Position numbers and translations under genes: made by a program. The notes under the pieces were generated by a model. That model saw nothing but the letters and a program-made list of their open reading frames with translations, had not been told where the DNA came from and made no database searches. This document shows, piece after piece, positions 4,671-5,215 of a stretch of 5,215 bases of DNA (position 1 is the stretch's first letter; the number at the start of each line of letters is the position of its first letter). Origin of the DNA: Chitinophagales bacterium (lineage in GTDB: Bacteria; Bacteroidota; Bacteroidia; Chitinophagales; BACL12); NCBI GenBank assembly GCA_014380545.1, contig JACMJP010000270.1, positions 1 to 5,215 of the forward strand, read 5' to 3'.

Positions 4671-4943
4671 ATGTTGATCTTAAAAGAACACTTACTATAT
4701 CAATACAACTGGGTAAATGAAGTTAACCATGAATTATTCACAGGCGACGCAACCCGTCGCTCTTTCGACAAGCTAAATGGTGATCAGGTATTATTTATTA
4801 TTAACTTATATGGCTCTTTAGCTCAAACATTTTCTGTAGCAGATGGACAAAGAATAGAAGAAGTTATAAAAAACTGGCTTCCGACTGATATTAAAAGTGA
4901 AGTCTCTGTTTTAAAATGGCTTCCCCAGACTTTTTTAATTTAA
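4671..4943 (+). CDS. Hypothetical 90-residue soluble protein
   Basis: This is an intact 90-codon frame from ATG 4671 to TAA 4941-4943. The protein is probably cytoplasmic: no signal peptide, no transmembrane segment, no metal motif. It starts MLILKEHLLYQYNWVNEVNH, has a polar segment with F-T-G-D-A-T-R-R-S-F (23-32) and a hydrophobic strand or helix DQVLFIINLYGSLAQTF (38-54). It ends E-V-S-V-L-K-W-L-P-Q-T-F-L-I (77-90). Balanced amino-acid composition in a low-complexity AT-rich neighbourhood supports coding. I do not recognise the family with certainty; it has the feel of short conserved hypothetical proteins of Bacteroidota. It is divergent from the membrane protein at 3841-4359 and convergent with the 75-residue gene, whose stop is 7 bases away. 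Confidence 0.65.
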   Translation: MLILKEHLLYQYNWVNEVNHELFTGDATRRSFDKLNGDQVLFIINLYGSLAQTFSVADGQRIEEVIKNWLPTDIKSEVSVLKWLPQTFLI

Positions 4944-4950
4944 ACGGCCT

Positions 4951-5178
4951 TCATACACTTTCATTATTCTGATAAATGTAATTATTTTCATTCTGCCTGT
5001 TTTTTATTACACGGGCGCTGCAATATACAAGAATTGAGGACCCCAGCATATTTCCCAGAAATACCACCAGGCACAAATAAGACCATCCATCAATACCAGA
5101 CAGAGACTTAGAAGATTCCAGAGCTAAAAACTCTAAACTCAAATACAAACAAATCTCTAACCCACCAAACAATACCAT
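4951..5178 (-). CDS. Hypothetical 75-residue membrane protein
   Basis: The frame starts at ATG 5178, with an in-frame TAG at 5191-5193 directly upstream, and ends 7 bases from the convergent 90-residue gene. It has two hydrophobic segments: about residues 1-20 (MVLFGGLEICLYLSLEFLAL) and 33-56 (from SYLCLVVFLGNMLGSSILVY into CSAR). Between them lies a short polar S-S-K-S-L-S-G-I-D-G loop. The C-terminal tail is strongly polar (V-I-K-N-R-Q-N-E-N-N-Y). The predicted topology is two helices with both ends on the same side. Cysteines 10, 36 and 53 have no recognised motif. I recognise no family. The gene lies at the window edge; a different-frame ATG at 5210 opens a short overlapping frame, so an N-terminal frameshift of a longer gene cannot be excluded. 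Confidence 0.5.
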   Translation of the reverse strand: MVLFGGLEICLYLSLEFLALESSKSLSGIDGWSYLCLVVFLGNMLGSSILVYCSARVIKNRQNENNYIYQNNESV

Positions 5179-5215
5179 AACGAGATTTCGCTACAAATGA
5201 GCAAATTCATCCCCA

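Noticed and set aside
1..5215. CRISPR arrays, tRNA or rRNA genes, insertion sequences, toxin-antitoxin or defence modules.
   Set aside because: No regularly spaced repeats, RNA-gene signatures, transposase motifs or recognised defence domains were seen on either strand.

Overview
The window looks like a chromosomal segment of a Bacteroidota bacterium, probably of the Chitinophagia/Sphingobacteriia type. The DNA is AT-rich, start codons lack Shine-Dalgarno sequences, a partial gene at the left edge ends in a type IX secretion (T9SS) C-terminal sorting signal, and there is a lipoprotein with a C-K-K-D-E start of the kind seen in Bacteroidota surface lipoproteins. The genus cannot be read from the sequence. 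No rRNA, tRNA, CRISPR array, transposase or phage gene is visible.

Left part (1-1507): the end of a T9SS-secreted protein is followed on the same strand by a RimJ/RimL-like GNAT acetyltransferase. Convergent to these, on the minus strand, are three very small membrane proteins of 61, 67 and 23 residues. The 23-residue one is an unusually short gene candidate whose stop codon lies inside a long perfect palindrome that probably acts as a terminator.

Centre (1576-3798): a DUF3494 (ice-binding-protein-like) lipoprotein on the minus strand and a membrane fatty acid desaturase with front-end-type histidine boxes on the plus strand are divergent across a 345-base AT-rich intergenic region. An ice-binding-like surface protein plus a membrane-fluidity enzyme suggests cold or freeze adaptation. 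That link is inference, because neither substrate nor ice activity can be read from DNA.

Right part (3841-5178): a four-helix CopD/DUF2269-like membrane protein (minus) lies convergent to the desaturase. A 311-base gene-free stretch follows, holding a hairpin and an imperfect direct repeat. Then come two unrecognised small genes that converge tail to tail: a 90-residue soluble protein (plus) and a 75-residue putative membrane protein (minus).

I looked for an undescribed defence, mobile or regulatory system and did not find a convincing one. The best leads are the divergent DUF3494/desaturase pair, the cluster of tiny membrane proteins including the 23-residue ORF, the ATGCATAAA-containing repeats, and the two orphan genes at the right end. 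Two plausible start corrections are made: the desaturase and the 67-residue protein are best started at internal ATG codons (2689 and 1317) rather than at upstream TTG codons.
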